From contig JALHMB010000003.1 of NCBI GenBank assembly GCA_022844275.1, forward strand, positions 124,001-188,000: a stretch of DNA of 64,000 bases, in the 5' to 3' direction. Each line of letters starts with the position of its first letter. The stretch's first letter is position 1. Of the stretch, positions 16,360-24,540 are shown piece by piece. Position numbers and translations under genes: made by a program. The stretch is from Hyphomicrobiaceae bacterium (GTDB lineage: Bacteria > Pseudomonadota > Alphaproteobacteria > Rhizobiales > Hyphomicrobiaceae). The notes under the pieces are model-generated. The model was not told where the DNA came from, made no database searches, and saw nothing but the letters and a program-made list of their open reading frames with translations.

Positions 16360-17283
16360 ATGGACACTGCCGTGAAGACGAAAAAGGCTACCGCCACGCC
16401 GCCCGTCACCTTCGTCAAGAAGGTCGGCATTATCGGCGCCGGCCAGATGGGCAACGGAATTGCTCATGTGATCGCGCTCGCGGGCTACGATGTCGTCCTC
16501 AACGACCTCAAGAAGGAAGCTCTCGACAAGGCCCTCGGCACGATCGAGCGCAACATGACGCGCCAAGTCACCCGCGGCCTCGTCACCGAAGGTGACATGA
16601 AAGCCGCCCTGAAGCGCATCGGCTTCGCGCCGAACTTCAAGGATCTGGGCGACGCTGACCTCGTCGTCGAGGCGGCGACCGAGGACGAGAGCGTCAAGCG
16701 CAAGATCTTCGCGGAGCTCTGCCAGCATCTCAAGAAGGACGCGATGCTCGCGAGCAATACGTCCTCGATCTCGATCACGCGCCTCGGCGCGGCGACGGAT
16801 CGTCCCGAGCGCTTTATCGGGATGCATTTCATGAACCCGGTGCCGGTGATGCAGCTCGTCGAGCTCATCCGCGGCATCGCCACCGAGGATGAGACCTTCT
16901 CGCGCGCCCGCCACTTCGCCGAAAGCCTCGGCAAGACGATCGCAGTATCCGAGGACTTCCCGGCCTTCATCGTCAATCGTATCCTGCTGCCGATGATCAA
17001 CGAGGCCATCTACACGCTCTACGAGGGCGTCGGCGGCGTCGAGGCCATCGACAAGGCCATGCGGCTCGGTGCGAACCACCCCATGGGCCCACTTGAGCTT
17101 GCCGACTTCATCGGTCTCGATACTTGTCTTTCGGTCATGCAGGTCCTGTATGAAGGGCTCGCCGACACGAAGTACCGTCCGTGCCCGCTCCTCGTGAAGT
17201 ACGTCGAGGCAGGGTGGCTCGGCCGCAAAACCCAGCGCGGCTTCTACGACTACCGCGGCGAGCATCCCGTCCCGACGCGTTGA
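16360..17283 (+). CDS. 3-hydroxybutyryl-CoA (3-hydroxyacyl-CoA) dehydrogenase
   Basis: A 307-residue NAD-dependent dehydrogenase acting on (S)-3-hydroxyacyl-CoA. The Rossmann motif is [15 protein letters not shown] near residues 23-37, and the Asp in VVLND fits NAD. The catalytic His is in [11 protein letters not shown] near residue 155 and the Glu in the same domain pairs with it. The C-terminal dimer domain includes [12 protein letters not shown] and [17 protein letters not shown]. The length fits the single-function short-chain enzyme (Hbd/FadB2), not a FadB fusion. I chose the ATG at 16360 after GAAGGAACGGGCGCT. Its place after etfBA is common in alphaproteobacteria. Confidence 0.93.
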   Translation: MDTAVKTKKATATPPVTFVKKVGIIGAGQMGNGIAHVIALAGYDVVLNDLKKEALDKALGTIERNMTRQVTRGLVTEGDMKAALKRIGFAPNFKDLGDADLVVEAATEDESVKRKIFAELCQHLKKDAMLASNTSSISITRLGAATDRPERFIGMHFMNPVPVMQLVELIRGIATEDETFSRARHFAESLGKTIAVSEDFPAFIVNRILLPMINEAIYTLYEGVGGVEAIDKAMRLGANHPMGPLELADFIGLDTCLSVMQVLYEGLADTKYRPCPLLVKYVEAGWLGRKTQRGFYDYRGEHPVPTR

Positions 17284-17327
17284 GGCGCACGCGGTCCGGC
17301 CTTTCCATCACGAGTACGAGGCCGCAA

Positions 17328-17811
17328 ATGGCTGAGCTGATCGTCCGTTCCGTCAGGCCGGATGACTACGAGCAATGGCTGCCGCTCTGGGACGGTTACA
17401 ATGCCTTCTACGGGCGCTCAGGTCCCACCGCATTGGCGCCGGAGATCACGCGCGCGACTTGGCAGCGCTTCTTCGATCACTACGAGCCTATGCACGCACT
17501 CGTTGCCGAGCAGGACGGGCGCCTGCTCGGGCTCGCACGACGGGCGCCTGCTCGGGCTCGCACACTATCTCTTTCACCGCAGCACGATTTCGATCGAGCC
17601 GAATTGCTATCTGAATGACCTGTTCACGAGTGAGGACGCTCGCGGCAAAGGCGTTGGTCGTGCACTGCTTCTCGAGTTCTATGATCGCGCTCGAAAGGCC
17701 GGCAATGCCCGGGTCTACTGGCTAACCCACGAGACGAACGCGACTGCCCGCCTCCTCTACGACAAAGTTGCCGATAACACCGGCTTCATCGTCTACCGGA
17801 AGATCCTCTGA
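17328..17811 (+). pseudogene. GNAT acetyltransferase gene, frameshifted by a 25-bp tandem duplication
   Basis: The gene starts at ATG 17328 (MAELIVRSVRPDDYEQW) and runs in frame to EQDGRLLGLA near 17537. It then shifts to another frame that continues DGRLLGLAHYLFHRS and carries the acetyl-CoA loop SEDARGKGVGRALL and ending FIVYRKIL at 17811. The shift is explained by a perfect 25-bp direct duplication at 17514-17563; removing one copy restores a single frame of about 152 residues. As it stands, translation from the start ends at 17618 without the acetyl-CoA site. Either the gene is broken, or it can switch on and off by slippage, or the repeat is an assembly error. It follows hbd by 44 nt. 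Confidence 0.88.
17514..17563 (+). repeat. Perfect 25-bp tandem direct duplication
   Basis: The unit GACGGGCGCCTG-CTCGGGCTCGCAC is present at 17514-17538 and again, identical, at 17539-17563. Because 25 is not a multiple of three it shifts the reading frame of the surrounding GNAT gene. The lack of any mismatch between the units indicates a very recent event. Confidence 0.95.
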
Positions 17812-17958
17812 ACCCTGCTAAAGCCACCTTTAAGTTGACACTGCGAGCCGCCTCCAACATAAGACAGGCTTCGCGCGGGGCCATCCGGCCGCCGTGCTCA
17901 TGCGCTGTCTGAGGCCTGCCTGCACGTCCCCGCCGGGACGAACGTCGGGCGCCTAAGT

Positions 17959-17978
17959 GATCCGGCTACGGCCGGATC
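17959..17978 (+). promoter_or_regulatory. UACG-tetraloop hairpin in the rplU leader
   Basis: The perfect 8-bp stem GATCCGGC / GCCGGATC is closed by TACG, giving C(UACG)G in RNA, one of the most stable tetraloops. It lies 35 nt before the rplU start. No T-run follows, so it is not a terminator. It could be part of an L21 autoregulatory leader, which would need comparison with relatives. Confidence 0.4.
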
Positions 17979-18013
17979 CGCCGAAGGACGCGGATAACAC
18001 AAGGAAGTCAATG

Positions 18014-18325
18014 ATGTACGCAGTCATCAAGACCGGCGGCAAGCAGTACCGTGTGGCAGCCGACGACGTCCTGACCGTCGAGAAGCTCGCGGGCGAGCCC
18101 GGTGCCAAGATCGAATTCGGCGAAGTTCTCATGCTCGGCGGCGACAGCGTCAAGATCGGCGCGCCGCTCGTTTCGGGTGCCCTCGTCAAGGCCGAAGTCG
18201 TCGAGCAGACGCGGGGACCGAAGGTTATCGCCTTCAAGAAGCGCCGGCGCAAGAACTCGCGCCGCAAGCGCGGCCATCGTCAGGACCTGACCACCGTCAA
18301 GATCACCGAGATCATCGGCGCCTGA
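18014..18325 (+). CDS. rplU: 50S ribosomal protein L21
   Basis: A 103-residue large-subunit protein that binds 23S rRNA. It begins [14 protein letters not shown], the classic L21 start, and shows [23 protein letters not shown] and the basic stretch [18 protein letters not shown] ending TTVKITEI. There are two consecutive ATG codons at 18011 and 18014; I chose the second because AAGGAA then lies at normal distance. rpmA follows 63 nt later in the usual order. A stable UACG-capped hairpin lies just upstream and may belong to the leader. Confidence 0.96.
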   Translation: MYAVIKTGGKQYRVAADDVLTVEKLAGEPGAKIEFGEVLMLGGDSVKIGAPLVSGALVKAEVVEQTRGPKVIAFKKRRRKNSRRKRGHRQDLTTVKITEIIGA

Positions 18326-18388
18326 GCGCGGCCTCCGCCACAGCGGAGCAGAACGCGATCGGCGCAGCACAGCGAGGAGACTTAAGTC

Positions 18389-18661
18389 ATGGCACAGAAA
18401 AAGGCAGGCGGCTCGTCCCGCAACGGCCGCGATACCGCCGGCCGGCGTCTCGGCGTCAAGAAGTTCGGTGGCGAGCGCGTCATCTCGGGCAACATCATCT
18501 GCCGCCAGCGCGGCACGAAGTGGCATCCGGGCACCGGCGTCGGCATGGGCACGGACCACACGATCTTCGCGGTCGTCGAAGGCACCGTCGAGTTCGCGAC
18601 CAAGCGCAACAAGCGGATTTACATCTCCGTTCGCCCGGAGAAGATCGAGGCCGCAGAGTAG
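18389..18661 (+). CDS. rpmA: 50S ribosomal protein L27
   Basis: A 90-residue protein whose N-terminal tail reaches the peptidyl-transferase centre. It starts [16 protein letters not shown], with no cleavable N-terminal extension of the Firmicutes type. It continues [34 protein letters not shown], and [14 protein letters not shown]. The ribosome binding site is GAGGAGACTTAAGTC before the ATG. It forms one unit with rplU and a GNAT gene 23 nt downstream. obgE, often next in alphaproteobacteria, is not found here. Confidence 0.97.
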   Translation: MAQKKAGGSSRNGRDTAGRRLGVKKFGGERVISGNIICRQRGTKWHPGTGVGMGTDHTIFAVVEGTVEFATKRNKRIYISVRPEKIEAAE

Positions 18662-18684
18662 CGGATTTTTCCAGCGGTTCGGCC

Positions 18685-19278
18685 ATGGCGCAGACGCCCG
18701 TGCTCAATACCGCTCGATTGACGCTCCGGCCTTTCCGGCTCGGCGATGCGAGCCGCTTTGTCGGTCTCGCGGGCGATCTTGCTGTCGCCCGCATGACCAG
18801 CGACATCCCGCACCCCCTGTACATCTGGCAGTGCCGGCGCTGGCTGCGGCAGGCACGTGGCGAGGTGCGTTTTGCCGTCGAGCACCAGGGCGAGCTCATC
18901 GGCGGCGTCGGCTATTTCTGTCATCGCTCGCGCGTCGGAGAGCTCGGCTTCTGGCTCGGCCAGGACTACTGGGGCAAGGGCTTCGCCACCGAAGCTTCGC
19001 GCGCGGTAGTGACGTATGCCTTCACGACCGGCCATCTCGATGCTCTCACCTCGGCGAACTTCATCGACAATCCGGCATCGGCACGCATTCTGACCAAGCT
19101 CGGCTTCACGGCCAATGGACGGATGCGCACGCAGAGCATCGCGCGCGGGCACGAGATCGACTGCACGACGTGGCGGCTAGAGCGCGAGGCCGCACAGGTG
19201 ATCTATCGCCTGCCGCAGCCGAGCGCCGCCGCTGCCGGCGGCTGGATGCGGCTCTTCGCGCGGATATCCGGGCGCTGA
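18685..19278 (+). CDS. GNAT-family N-acetyltransferase (RimJ/RimL type)
   Basis: A 197-residue acetyltransferase of the RimJ/RimL-like group, which commonly modify protein N-termini or small amines. It begins with TARLTLRPFRLGDASRF, the typical first strand and helix. The acetyl-CoA loop is GELGFWLGQDYWGKGFATEA near residues 92-112 (in parts), and NPASARILTKLGF near residue 135 is the second conserved block. I chose the ATG at 18685, 23 nt after rpmA. A GNAT gene directly after rpmA is common in Hyphomicrobiales. It is followed by a palindromic repeat instead of obgE. Confidence 0.85.
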   Translation: MAQTPVLNTARLTLRPFRLGDASRFVGLAGDLAVARMTSDIPHPLYIWQCRRWLRQARGEVRFAVEHQGELIGGVGYFCHRSRVGELGFWLGQDYWGKGFATEASRAVVTYAFTTGHLDALTSANFIDNPASARILTKLGFTANGRMRTQSIARGHEIDCTTWRLEREAAQVIYRLPQPSAAAAGGWMRLFARISGR

Positions 19279-19284
19279 AATAGT

Positions 19285-19404
19285 CCCCTCCCCGCCCTTG
19301 CGGGGAGAGGGTTAGGGTTAGGGGCGGCGGCATACGCCGACGCCAGTGCTTGCTGTCGCCCCTCATCCCGACCTTCTCCCCGTAAGCACGGGGAGAGGGG
19401 GAAG
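19285..19404. repeat. CCCTC/GAGGGG hairpin mosaic, long copy 1
   Basis: A 120-bp element built of nested palindromes. The first half CCCCTCCCCGCC...GGCGGGGAGAGG type stem is followed by GGCGGCATACGCCG, then CTCATCCCGACCTTCTC, and closes with CCCCGT..ACGGGGAGAGGGG. The long copy at 33725-33868 has the same blocks in the same order, and a short stem-only copy is at 48367-48398. It sits between the GNAT gene and maf. Confidence 0.8.
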
Positions 19405-19497
19405 TAAGCGCTCGCGCCGAAGACGCGACCACGCCCGCGCTTGATTTCGCCGGTCCGCCGTGGCCATGGTGTGCGGGAAACGCGGATTCTCCTGACG

Positions 19498-20244
19498 ATG
19501 GCGACGACGAAATCAGGGCTCTTCTCATTGCTCGGCGGCACGCTCGCTCCCCAGCGCGAAACGCTGCGCCGCCAGCGTGCCCGCAATAAGCCGCAAGGCC
19601 GGCGCGCGGATCTGAGGCCGCGCCTCGTGCTCGCGAGCGCGAGCCCGCGCCGGCTCATGCTGCTCTCGCAGGTCGGCATCGAGCCCGATGCGCTGCGGCC
19701 AGCCTCGATCGACGAGACACCCCACAAAGGCGAGATGCCGCGCTCGCTGGTCACGCGGCTGGCCCGCGCCAAGGCCGAGGCAGCGCGCGATCTCATTGCC
19801 AACGATGCCGATCTCGCCGACGCGCATATCCTGGCCGCCGACACTGTGGTTGCCGTCGGCCGGCGCATTCTGGTCAAACCCAGGGACATCGACGAAGCGC
19901 TGGCCTGCCTGAAGCTCCTATCGGGGCGCGCGCATCGCGTGCTGACCGGCCTCTGCCTGATCACGCCCGATGATCGCGTACGGTTGAAAGTCGTCGATAC
20001 GCGCGTGCGCTTCCGGCGGCTCTCGGCGGAGGACATACAGAGCTACATCGCCTCGCGCGAGTGGCGGGGCAAGGCGGGCGGCTACGCCATTCAGGGCCTT
20101 GCTGGCTGCTTCGTGCAGAAGATCGTCGGCTCCTACACGAATGTCGTCGGCCTGCCGCTGACCGAGGTGACGGCGCTGCTGGCAGGTGAGCATTTCCCGC
20201 TGCACTTCAACTGGCTCAAGGCGGGCGAGCGCGAGGCCGAATGA
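19498..20244 (+). CDS. maf: Maf-family nucleotide pyrophosphatase
   Basis: A house-cleaning pyrophosphatase that hydrolyses non-canonical or modified dNTP/NTP to monophosphates. The family core begins near residue 42 with [14 protein letters not shown], including the substrate-binding [17 protein letters not shown] and [13 protein letters not shown] follow; the Asp of AADT is catalytic, and the late [13 protein letters not shown] is also conserved. The core is normal, but about 40 basic residues precede it. I chose the ATG at 19498, and a later unannotated start is possible. It overlaps yacG by 4 nt, the usual alphaproteobacterial pairing; infA, often upstream, is absent. Confidence 0.88.
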   Translation: MATTKSGLFSLLGGTLAPQRETLRRQRARNKPQGRRADLRPRLVLASASPRRLMLLSQVGIEPDALRPASIDETPHKGEMPRSLVTRLARAKAEAARDLIANDADLADAHILAADTVVAVGRRILVKPRDIDEALACLKLLSGRAHRVLTGLCLITPDDRVRLKVVDTRVRFRRLSAEDIQSYIASREWRGKAGGYAIQGLAGCFVQKIVGSYTNVVGLPLTEVTALLAGEHFPLHFNWLKAGEREAE

Positions 20245-20471
20245 GCGAACGTGCGCCAAAAGGCGGCCGCTGTCCGATCTGCGGCTCGCCCATCGATCCC
20301 GCCTTGCGCCCCTTCTGCTCGAAGCGGTGCGCGGACATCGACCTTGCGCGCTGGATGTCGGAGACGTACGTCGTGCCCGGCGGCGGTGCCGACGCGGACG
20401 AGGACGGTGACGATGCCGAGGCAACGCGGGGCGAGCGCGACAGCGGCGTACCACCGTATAAGCTGCATTAG
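20241..20471 (+). CDS. yacG: DNA gyrase inhibitor / zinc-binding protein YacG
   Basis: A 76-residue protein that binds one zinc ion through four cysteines, CPIC near residue 11 and CSKRC near residue 27, as in YacG, where the E. coli protein binds GyrB and blocks DNA binding. The conserved [16 protein letters not shown] follows. The C-terminal tail is acidic ([10 protein letters not shown]) and ends PPYKLH. The ATG overlaps the maf stop, so the genes are coupled. Confidence 0.9.
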   Translation: MSERAPKGGRCPICGSPIDPALRPFCSKRCADIDLARWMSETYVVPGGGADADEDGDDAEATRGERDSGVPPYKLH

Positions 20472-20555
20472 CCTAAGTCCGCCGGCTGCTGGGAAGAGGT
20501 GCTTCGCCTTCCATAGTGGTGCTATGCCAGCGGGAGCCAACTGTAAGAGTTCGCC

Positions 20556-21332
20556 ATGCTCAAAACCCGCATCATTCCCTGCCTCGACGTCAAGGACGGC
20601 CGCGTCGTCAAGGGCGTGAACTTCGTCGACCTGATCGATGCCGGCGACCCAGTGGAGGCCGCGGCAGCCTACGACGCGACCGGCGCCGACGAGCTCTGCT
20701 TCCTCGACATCACGGCGAGCTCCGACAACCGCGAGACCATCTTCGACATCGTCGAGCGCACGGCCGAGCGCTGCTTCATGCCGCTCACGGTCGGCGGCGG
20801 CGTGCGCACGGTCGACGACATCCGTCGCCTGCTCACGGCAGGCGCCGACAAGGTGTCGATCAACACGGCTGCCGTGAACCGTCGCGCCTTCGTCGGTGAG
20901 GGTGCCGACAAGTTCGGCGCGCAATGCATTGTCGTCGCGATCGATGCGAAGAAGGTCTCAGGCGCGGGCGAGGCCGATCGCTGGGAGATTTTCACACACG
21001 GCGGGCGCAAGCCGACCGGCATCGATGCCATCGAGTATGCGCGCGAGGTCGTCGCACTCGGCGCCGGCGAGATCCTGCTGACCTCCATGGACCGCGACGG
21101 CACGAAGGCCGGCTTCGACATTGCGCTCACGCGCGCGGTTTCCGATGCCGTGAGTGTGCCGGTAATTGCCTCGGGCGGTGTCGGCAACCTCGATCATCTC
21201 GTCGATGGCGTGAAGGACGGTCACGCGAGCGCCGTGCTGGCCGCCTCGATCTTCCATTTCGGCACGTACACGATCGGCCAGGCCAAGCAGCACATGGCCG
21301 CCGCTGGCATCAGCGTGCGCCTCGACGGCTAG
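20556..21332 (+). CDS. hisF: Imidazole glycerol phosphate synthase, cyclase subunit HisF
   Basis: A 258-residue TIM-barrel enzyme which, with the glutaminase HisH, turns PRFAR and ammonia into imidazole glycerol phosphate and AICAR, linking histidine and purine synthesis. It begins [20 protein letters not shown], with catalytic Asp in CLDVKDG near residue 11. The second catalytic Asp is in [13 protein letters not shown] near residue 176, and phosphate-binding loops GGGVR and ASGGVGN are present. Other his genes usually adjacent in alphaproteobacteria are not here. Its 3' end overlaps the convergent methyltransferase gene by 23 bp. Confidence 0.95.
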   Translation: MLKTRIIPCLDVKDGRVVKGVNFVDLIDAGDPVEAAAAYDATGADELCFLDITASSDNRETIFDIVERTAERCFMPLTVGGGVRTVDDIRRLLTAGADKVSINTAAVNRRAFVGEGADKFGAQCIVVAIDAKKVSGAGEADRWEIFTHGGRKPTGIDAIEYAREVVALGAGEILLTSMDRDGTKAGFDIALTRAVSDAVSVPVIASGGVGNLDHLVDGVKDGHASAVLAASIFHFGTYTIGQAKQHMAAAGISVRLDG

Positions 21333-22371
21333 CTTTGGCAACCGGGCCGGCAATGCCGCGAATGATCTGATAGCGCCGATCCTGCGCGACGATGGCGGCT
21401 TCCTTGTAAGCAGCCTCCAACCAGGGCAGCGCGCGGATGCGGCTCTGGATGACCACCTGAAGAACGCCACCGGGCTTCAGCCGCGTGGGCGCCTCCGCAA
21501 TCAGTCCTTGAAGAAAGGCGAAATTTTCGGCAACGCCGTCATGGATCGGCGGGTTCGAGAGAATGACATCGTAGCGGGCGCGCGGTGCGGCGGCGAGGCC
21601 ATCACCGCAGATTATGCTCCCGCCCGGCACGTTTTCGCGCGCCGCAACGATCGCAACGGCATCGTTGTCCACGAGATCGACGGCAGCTTCGGCGAACTGC
21701 TCGCGCACGGCCGCACCGATGATACCGTTACCGCAGGCCATATCGAGCACGGCTGCATCGGGAGCGAACGGCGGTAGATGTGCGAGCAGCAGCGCCGTGC
21801 CGGGATCGAGCGCGCCGCCCGCAAACACGCCGGGATAGCTGACCCAGGGCCGCGCGCGTCCATTCAACGTGATTTCATGCATCTCGCGCCAGGATTCGAG
21901 CGTCGTGCGCAGGCCCGTGATCTCCGCACGACACCGCCCGGCGAACACGCGCGAATGTCGGCGCGTATCGACGGTGAGCACGTCCTCCGCAACCTCCTCC
22001 AGCGCCTTGCCGGCGGATTTCACGCCCTCAGCATTCGCACCGAACAACACGATCGCACCGCCCGGCGGGACCACGCTTGCCGCGGCGTGCAGCGCCATGG
22101 CAAGCGCACGACGATCCTTACCGAGCCGCACGAACGCCGATGTCGGGCTCTCCACCTGCGGCCATGGCGCGGCCGTATCTCCGCGCCCGGCAAAACGGCG
22201 CCAGACCTGCGGCTCTGCACCGCGCGCGTGCAGATGCGCCGCGAGCTGGCCCGAGCTTTCATCGACGACGAGCGGTCGCGCGCCTGCCTCTACTGCATCG
22301 AGCGCATGGATCACAACCGACGTCGGTGCATCGGCGGGGCCACGAACGACAGGGCGTGCCGGAACAGCCAT
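21310..22371 (-). CDS. Class I SAM methyltransferase, RsmC/RlmG-like
   Basis: A 353-residue protein with the two-domain plan of RsmC/RlmG rRNA guanine-N2 methyltransferases: an N-terminal domain without SAM site and a C-terminal catalytic domain from about residue 170. Catalytic features are the SAM motif [15 protein letters not shown], the acidic [10 protein letters not shown], and the base-flipping motif SNPPIHDG near residue 285. The segment [24 protein letters not shown] before motif I is also typical. I chose the ATG at 22371, 2 nt after the nth stop. The target RNA position is not certain. Confidence 0.8.
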   Translation of the reverse strand: MAVPARPVVRGPADAPTSVVIHALDAVEAGARPLVVDESSGQLAAHLHARGAEPQVWRRFAGRGDTAAPWPQVESPTSAFVRLGKDRRALAMALHAAASVVPPGGAIVLFGANAEGVKSAGKALEEVAEDVLTVDTRRHSRVFAGRCRAEITGLRTTLESWREMHEITLNGRARPWVSYPGVFAGGALDPGTALLLAHLPPFAPDAAVLDMACGNGIIGAAVREQFAEAAVDLVDNDAVAIVAARENVPGGSIICGDGLAAAPRARYDVILSNPPIHDGVAENFAFLQGLIAEAPTRLKPGGVLQVVIQSRIRALPWLEAAYKEAAIVAQDRRYQIIRGIAGPVAKASRRGAR

Positions 22372-22373
22372 CG

Positions 22374-23144
22374 TCAATTCGCCGCCGGCGGCGTGACAGG
22401 GAGAATGCGGTCCGGCGCCGTGCAGAGATCGCTGATGATGCAGTCCTCGCACCGCGGCCGCTGCGCCTTGCATATGTAGCGGCCATGCAGGATGAGCCAG
22501 TGGTGCGCGTGCTGGAGGTACTCCGGCGGGATCCGCTTCATGAGCCCTTCCTCGACCGCGAGCGGCGTTTTGCCGGGCGCAATGCCGAGACGGTTCGAGA
22601 CACGAAAGACATGCGTATCGACGGCCATGGTCGGCTCGCCGAAGGCGATGTTGAGCACGACGTTCGCCGTCTTGCGCCCGACGCCCGGCAGGCTTTCGAG
22701 CGCCTCGCGGTCATGCGGTACCTCGCCGCCGTGATGCGCAATGAGCTGCTCGCTCAGCGCGATCACGTTCTTCGCCTTGTTGCGGTAGAGGCCGATGGTT
22801 CTGATGTACTCGCGCACACGATCCTCACCGAGCGCCGCCATCTTCTCGGGCGTATCGGCAGCCTTGAAGAGCGCCCGCGTCGCCTTGTTCACGCCCGCGT
22901 CCGTCGCCTGCGCCGAGAGCACGACGGCCACCAGCAGCGTGAAGGCATTCGTATGCTCGAGCTCGCCCTCGGGATGCGGATTTGCCGCGGCAAAGCGCCG
23001 GAAGATCTCGGCAACCGTCGCGTCATCGACGCGCCCAGCCCGCCGGCGCGGCAGGGAACGCGTCCCGTCTCCGTCGGGTTTCTTACCTGAGGACGGTTTC
23101 TGCACCGCGGATTTGGCTGCCGACGGCTTTGCAGTGCGGGCCAT
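22374..23144 (-). CDS. nth: Endonuclease III (DNA glycosylase / AP lyase)
   Basis: A 256-residue base-excision repair enzyme removing oxidised pyrimidines. The first 40 residues are a basic, low-complexity extension (KPSAAKSAVQKPSSGKKPDG). The helix-hairpin-helix is LPGVGRKTANVVLN near residue 150, with the catalytic Lys in it, and the catalytic Asp is in MAVDTHVFRVSNRLG. The 4Fe-4S cluster is ligated by the series C-x6-C-x2-C-x5-C in CKAQRPRCEDCIISDLC. It is divergent from DUF2244, a common pairing in alphaproteobacteria. Confidence 0.94.
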   Translation of the reverse strand: MARTAKPSAAKSAVQKPSSGKKPDGDGTRSLPRRRAGRVDDATVAEIFRRFAAANPHPEGELEHTNAFTLLVAVVLSAQATDAGVNKATRALFKAADTPEKMAALGEDRVREYIRTIGLYRNKAKNVIALSEQLIAHHGGEVPHDREALESLPGVGRKTANVVLNIAFGEPTMAVDTHVFRVSNRLGIAPGKTPLAVEEGLMKRIPPEYLQHAHHWLILHGRYICKAQRPRCEDCIISDLCTAPDRILPVTPPAAN

Positions 23145-23203
23145 GCTGGATTATTGTCCTGATCGCAGAGTGCGCAACGATTGTGAGCGGTAACCGCGTG
23201 GTG

Positions 23204-23722
23204 ATGGACGAGAATCCCCCCCGGATGCAAGAGGGGCGGACATACGGTAACCAAGCGTCGGACGAACAGGGCTTCCGCGCCGAGCTGAGGCCGCACCGCT
23301 CGCTTTCGCCGCGCGGCTTCCTGATCCTCATGAGCTTCGTCGGCATCGTCAGCTTCATTGCCGGCATGAGCTTCCTGGCCATCGGCGCATGGCCGGTCAT
23401 GGGCTTCTTCGGCCTCGATGCTCTGCTCATCTACGGCGCCTTCAAGCTCAATTACCGTGCCGGGCGCCGCCTCGAAGTGGTCGAGATCACGCCGGACGAC
23501 CTCAAGCTGACGCGCGTCCATCCCAGCGGGCGCCGCGAGGAGATCGCGCTCAACCCCTACTGGGCGCGCCCGCATCTCGCCGAGCGCGAGGATGGCGCCA
23601 ACCGCCTGTATCTGCGCTCGCACGGACGGCACTATGCCGTCGGCAGCTTCCTCACGGACGACGAGCGGCGCGACCTCGCCGATGCGCTCGGCCAAGCCCT
23701 CGCCGACATGCGCACCCGCTGA
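23204..23722 (+). CDS. DUF2244 domain membrane protein
   Basis: A 172-residue protein with two adjacent membrane segments near residues 40-80 (FLILMSFVGIVSFIAGMSF, and VMGFFGLDALLIYGAF). A cytoplasmic part follows with RRLEVVEITPDDLKLTR, NPYWARPHL, RLYLRSHGRHYAVGSFLT and DERRDLADALGQAL, the DUF2244 pattern. Its function is unknown. I chose the ATG at 23204, because it gives the family's usual short N-terminus; no strong ribosome binding site is visible. It is divergently transcribed from nth. Confidence 0.85.
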   Translation: MDENPPRMQEGRTYGNQASDEQGFRAELRPHRSLSPRGFLILMSFVGIVSFIAGMSFLAIGAWPVMGFFGLDALLIYGAFKLNYRAGRRLEVVEITPDDLKLTRVHPSGRREEIALNPYWARPHLAEREDGANRLYLRSHGRHYAVGSFLTDDERRDLADALGQALADMRTR

Positions 23723-23839
23723 AAGCCGGCGTGCATCCATAACCTCGACGTAACCGTGTGGGGACCGAGCGCTTTCCCCGTGCCCAGAATCCCTGAATGA
23801 TGGCGAACCTGGAAACCCCAACCACGCGATGGGTTGTAC

Positions 23840-24391
23840 ATGGCGAGCCTACGCAGACCAGTCATGGGCTTGGCAGCGGCGCTCGGCCTGCTCGCGAGCG
23901 GCACGGCATCGGCCCAGGACCAGCCTGCCGCCCCCCGCACGCTCGACCTCGTCACGGGCGTGCTCCTCTACTGTATGCCCGCGGCTGCCGAAGCCTGGAC
24001 GAAGGAACTCTGCGCCTCGATCGACAAGGAGGCCGCCGGCCTCGCCAAGACCGCCAAGGTGCACTTCGTCGCTCTCAAGACCACCGATAACGACGCGACG
24101 AACAAGCAGAAGGCGCGCGATGCCGGCTTCGATCCGACCAACGCCCTCTGGCTTCTGGTCAAGGTCCAGCGCATGAGCCCGGGCGCGCGTCCCGGCTGGA
24201 ACATCGGTCTGCAGGCGGACGCCAACACGCTCCCCCATGCCGTCAGCAAGGGGCAGTCGCAGCGCCTCGTCTTCACCCAGGGCGCCACTCTCGACGCCGG
24301 CATCAGCAGCCGGGAAGCCGCAAAGGCCGGTAAAATGCTCCTCGAGGCCTTCTTCGAGACCTTCTCGAAACCCGTCAAACCGGCCACTTAG
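23840..24391 (+). CDS. Exported protein of unknown function
   Basis: A 183-residue protein with a signal peptide (PVMGLAAALGLLASGTASAQD), cleaved probably after ASA near residue 25. The mature part has two cysteines (LLYCMP and KELCAS). It has repeated helical segments, including NKQKARDAGFDPTNALWLLVK and the late SSREAAKAGKMLLEAFF. I do not recognise the family. The ATG at 23840 is chosen over a TTG two codons earlier. It lies between DUF2244 and the HerA-like ATPase on the same strand, with no clear operon link. Confidence 0.65.
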   Translation: MASLRRPVMGLAAALGLLASGTASAQDQPAAPRTLDLVTGVLLYCMPAAAEAWTKELCASIDKEAAGLAKTAKVHFVALKTTDNDATNKQKARDAGFDPTNALWLLVKVQRMSPGARPGWNIGLQADANTLPHAVSKGQSQRLVFTQGATLDAGISSREAAKAGKMLLEAFFETFSKPVKPAT

Positions 24392-24540
24392 TGACCTCCG
24401 TGCATTAGCGCTCGGGCTTCAAACAGTTACATCGCCGGCCTGCGTTGCATTGCCAAAATGGCCGTGCAATCAGGGTGGAGCGGCGCGCGGCCAAGCGAAT
24501 CGACCGACCAATTCCGCGCGGCACGGGTGGGAGAGACGGC

